From the NCBI RefSeq assembly GCF_039540065.1, contig NZ_CP154278.1:1176521-1240520 (forward strand): a DNA stretch of 64,000 nucleotides. Reading direction: 5' to 3'. The notes below the pieces were generated by a model. It did no database searches, was not told the origin of the DNA, and was given only the letters and a program-made list of their open reading frames with translations. The translations under genes were made by a program, and so were the position numbers. The stretch is from Wolbachia endosymbiont of Encarsia formosa (lineage in GTDB: Bacteria; Pseudomonadota; Alphaproteobacteria; Rickettsiales; Anaplasmataceae). Within the stretch, counting starts at the first letter, position 1, and each line of letters starts with the position of its first letter. Shown piece by piece: positions 62,937 to 64,000 of the stretch.

Positions 62937-63674
62937 CTATATCAAACTCTCCATCTTATATTGAGGATCAGATGCAATGCCATACACTCTATTTGGCGGA
63001 GCAATTTTGTTCTCTATACCAAAAACTATACCTTCAATTATTGCTGTGAGTACTTTTTCAAGGTTACAATCTGCTCCAGGAACACGGTGCTCTAGGCGGC
63101 ATCTTTTGGAATCGTTGCCAAAATAGGGGATTCTTATTGCAGCAGTTCTGTTATTCACTCCCCAACTAATCGTCGTTGGAGTATGAATATCTGGGTACTG
63201 AAATCTTAAATATGAATCATCATTTGGAGCAAAAAACAACATATGTTTTTTCATCATTGCACATAATCCACCTATGCTGTGAATCAGGTGGTCACTATAT
63301 TTTTGCTTATTGCTATAAAATAAGTTATTATTATTTGAATCCATGAGGCTAACATGTACATTTAGTGCGCTGCCTGCTCTATCCAAATAAGGTTTTGCTT
63401 TAAAAGAAACATTACCATCGCACTCTTGTGCTGTTCCAATCAGTAATTGTTTTGCCAACTCAAAATGCATAATTAAATTATCAGAGCTCGTATAACAGTC
63501 ACTTTTTATTTCATATTGGTTTAAAGAACTCTCTTTCTCACAAAAAAATCCAAGAGAAGCTATTTTATTTTTGATGCTATTCAGAAATAAATATTCTTTT
63601 TTTATTCCCTCAGTGTAAAACTCCATTTCAATACCGAATACAGTATTATGACTCAAATTACTTAATATAATCAC
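62937..63674 (-). CDS. Short glutamine-synthetase-like protein
   Basis: The 245-residue protein follows the catalytic domain of glutamine synthetase: FGIEMEFY (metal-binding glutamate), ESSLNQYEI, VSFKAKPYLDRAGSALNVHV, WGVNNRTAAIRIPYF and RLEHRVPGADCNLEKVLTAI. It lacks the N-terminal beta-grasp domain and stops about 60 residues before the usual end, so it is close to half the normal 450 residues. The histidine in NVHVSL and the arginines of the NRTAAIRIP block are kept. It may be a reduced gamma-glutamyl ligase or a regulatory relative; true glutamine synthesis is doubtful. It looks intact as a frame. Confidence 0.75.
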   Translation of the reverse strand: MIILSNLSHNTVFGIEMEFYTEGIKKEYLFLNSIKNKIASLGFFCEKESSLNQYEIKSDCYTSSDNLIMHFELAKQLLIGTAQECDGNVSFKAKPYLDRAGSALNVHVSLMDSNNNNLFYSNKQKYSDHLIHSIGGLCAMMKKHMLFFAPNDDSYLRFQYPDIHTPTTISWGVNNRTAAIRIPYFGNDSKRCRLEHRVPGADCNLEKVLTAIIEGIVFGIENKIAPPNRVYGIASDPQYKMESLI

Positions 63675-64000
63675 AAATTTACTTCAATAAATTTATATTA
63701 AATCAGCTATATTTATACAAGTACTTTACTTATTTATCAGTAAATTTAATATCTTATTTATACATAATATATTACTATTTTTTCATAACATACTTCTAAT
63801 CCTCGGTACAAGCGACATTTACAAATTGATTGTTTTTATTTCAAAAAAATGATCAATTTTAGTGCTTTTATACTCTTTACAACTCGTCAAAAAATCCTCA
63901 TAATTTTAGTTATGTATTAAGTAGTGTTAGATTTTTATCTTACAGTAAGCTATTGATTATCTTGCATCTTTCTGATTATTGTTCTTTCTTGGTGTGGTAT
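63675..64000. other. AT-rich end of the window, no gene seen
   Basis: About 325 bp upstream of the glutamine-synthetase-like gene is very AT-rich, with stops in all frames. It probably holds that gene's promoter. No repeat, RNA gene or protein fragment was recognised. Confidence 0.5.

Overview
The window is a 64 kb stretch of a Wolbachia-type chromosome (Rickettsiales, Anaplasmataceae). It is AT-rich and carries typical alphaproteobacterial housekeeping genes (DUF1013/TrcR, PpsR-type PPDK regulator, CcmC, nusA-infB-rbfA). It also carries the Wolbachia hallmarks: many degraded insertion sequences of several families, short palindromic repeats built around GTCATCCCAGTGCTTGACACT, ankyrin-type proteins, a P44/Msp2-like surface antigen, and many lineage-specific proteins with no recognisable fold. 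The assignment to Wolbachia is by recognition of protein and repeat character, not by a database search. The strain cannot be named.

Layout. 1-8 kb: end of guaB, rho and a TrcR-like regulator on the minus strand, then a plus-strand run of a PpiD/SurA-like foldase, rpsP, ispB-like, grpE and trpS. 7.9-12.5 kb: a decayed island with a frameshifted proline-rich protein followed by relics of IS5, IS4 and IS256 elements; the IS256 relic abuts a truncated ftsB-like gene. 12.7-25.3 kb: mostly core genes (rpmJ, ppsR, ccmC, guaA, terC, malonyl-CoA decarboxylase, lepA), with an orphan secretin lipoprotein and two unrecognised proteins. 25.4-32.4 kb: IS debris, recG, an unrecognised protein, and an IS630 element split by an IS4 element with exact target duplication. 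32.6-45.4 kb: mtaB, surface antigen, secA, a membrane protein plus a 51-residue PPxY protein, a PAS protein, a porin-like protein, rmuC, dacC and radC. 45.5-53.7 kb: a second decayed region with a broken coiled-coil gene, truncated ccmF, ogt, a DUF2339 remnant, an intact IS481 element and two ankyrin-type genes broken by in-frame stops. 53.7-64 kb: ubiA, rbfA, infB, nusA, an RND efflux gene with two in-frame stops, an acidic membrane-anchored protein and a short glutamine-synthetase-like protein.

The core genes cover transcription (rho, nusA), translation (rpsP, rpmJ, infB, rbfA, lepA, trpS, mtaB), secretion and envelope (secA, PpiD/SurA-like, porin, secretin, dacC), GMP synthesis (guaB, guaA), isoprenoid and quinone building (ispB, ubiA), haem/cytochrome c maturation (ccmC, broken ccmF) and DNA repair (recG, rmuC, radC, ogt). 

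The main theme is ongoing decay. Several long genes are intact in one frame except for one or two nonsense codons (RND pump, both ankyrin-type genes, the 46 kb gene). Others carry a single frameshift (proline-rich gene, 31.8 kb gene, DUF2339). No complete new system was identified. The best leads are the PPxY mini-protein with its membrane-protein neighbour, the orphan secretin, the lepA start codon buried in a perfect palindrome, and the pattern of otherwise intact genes carrying stops.
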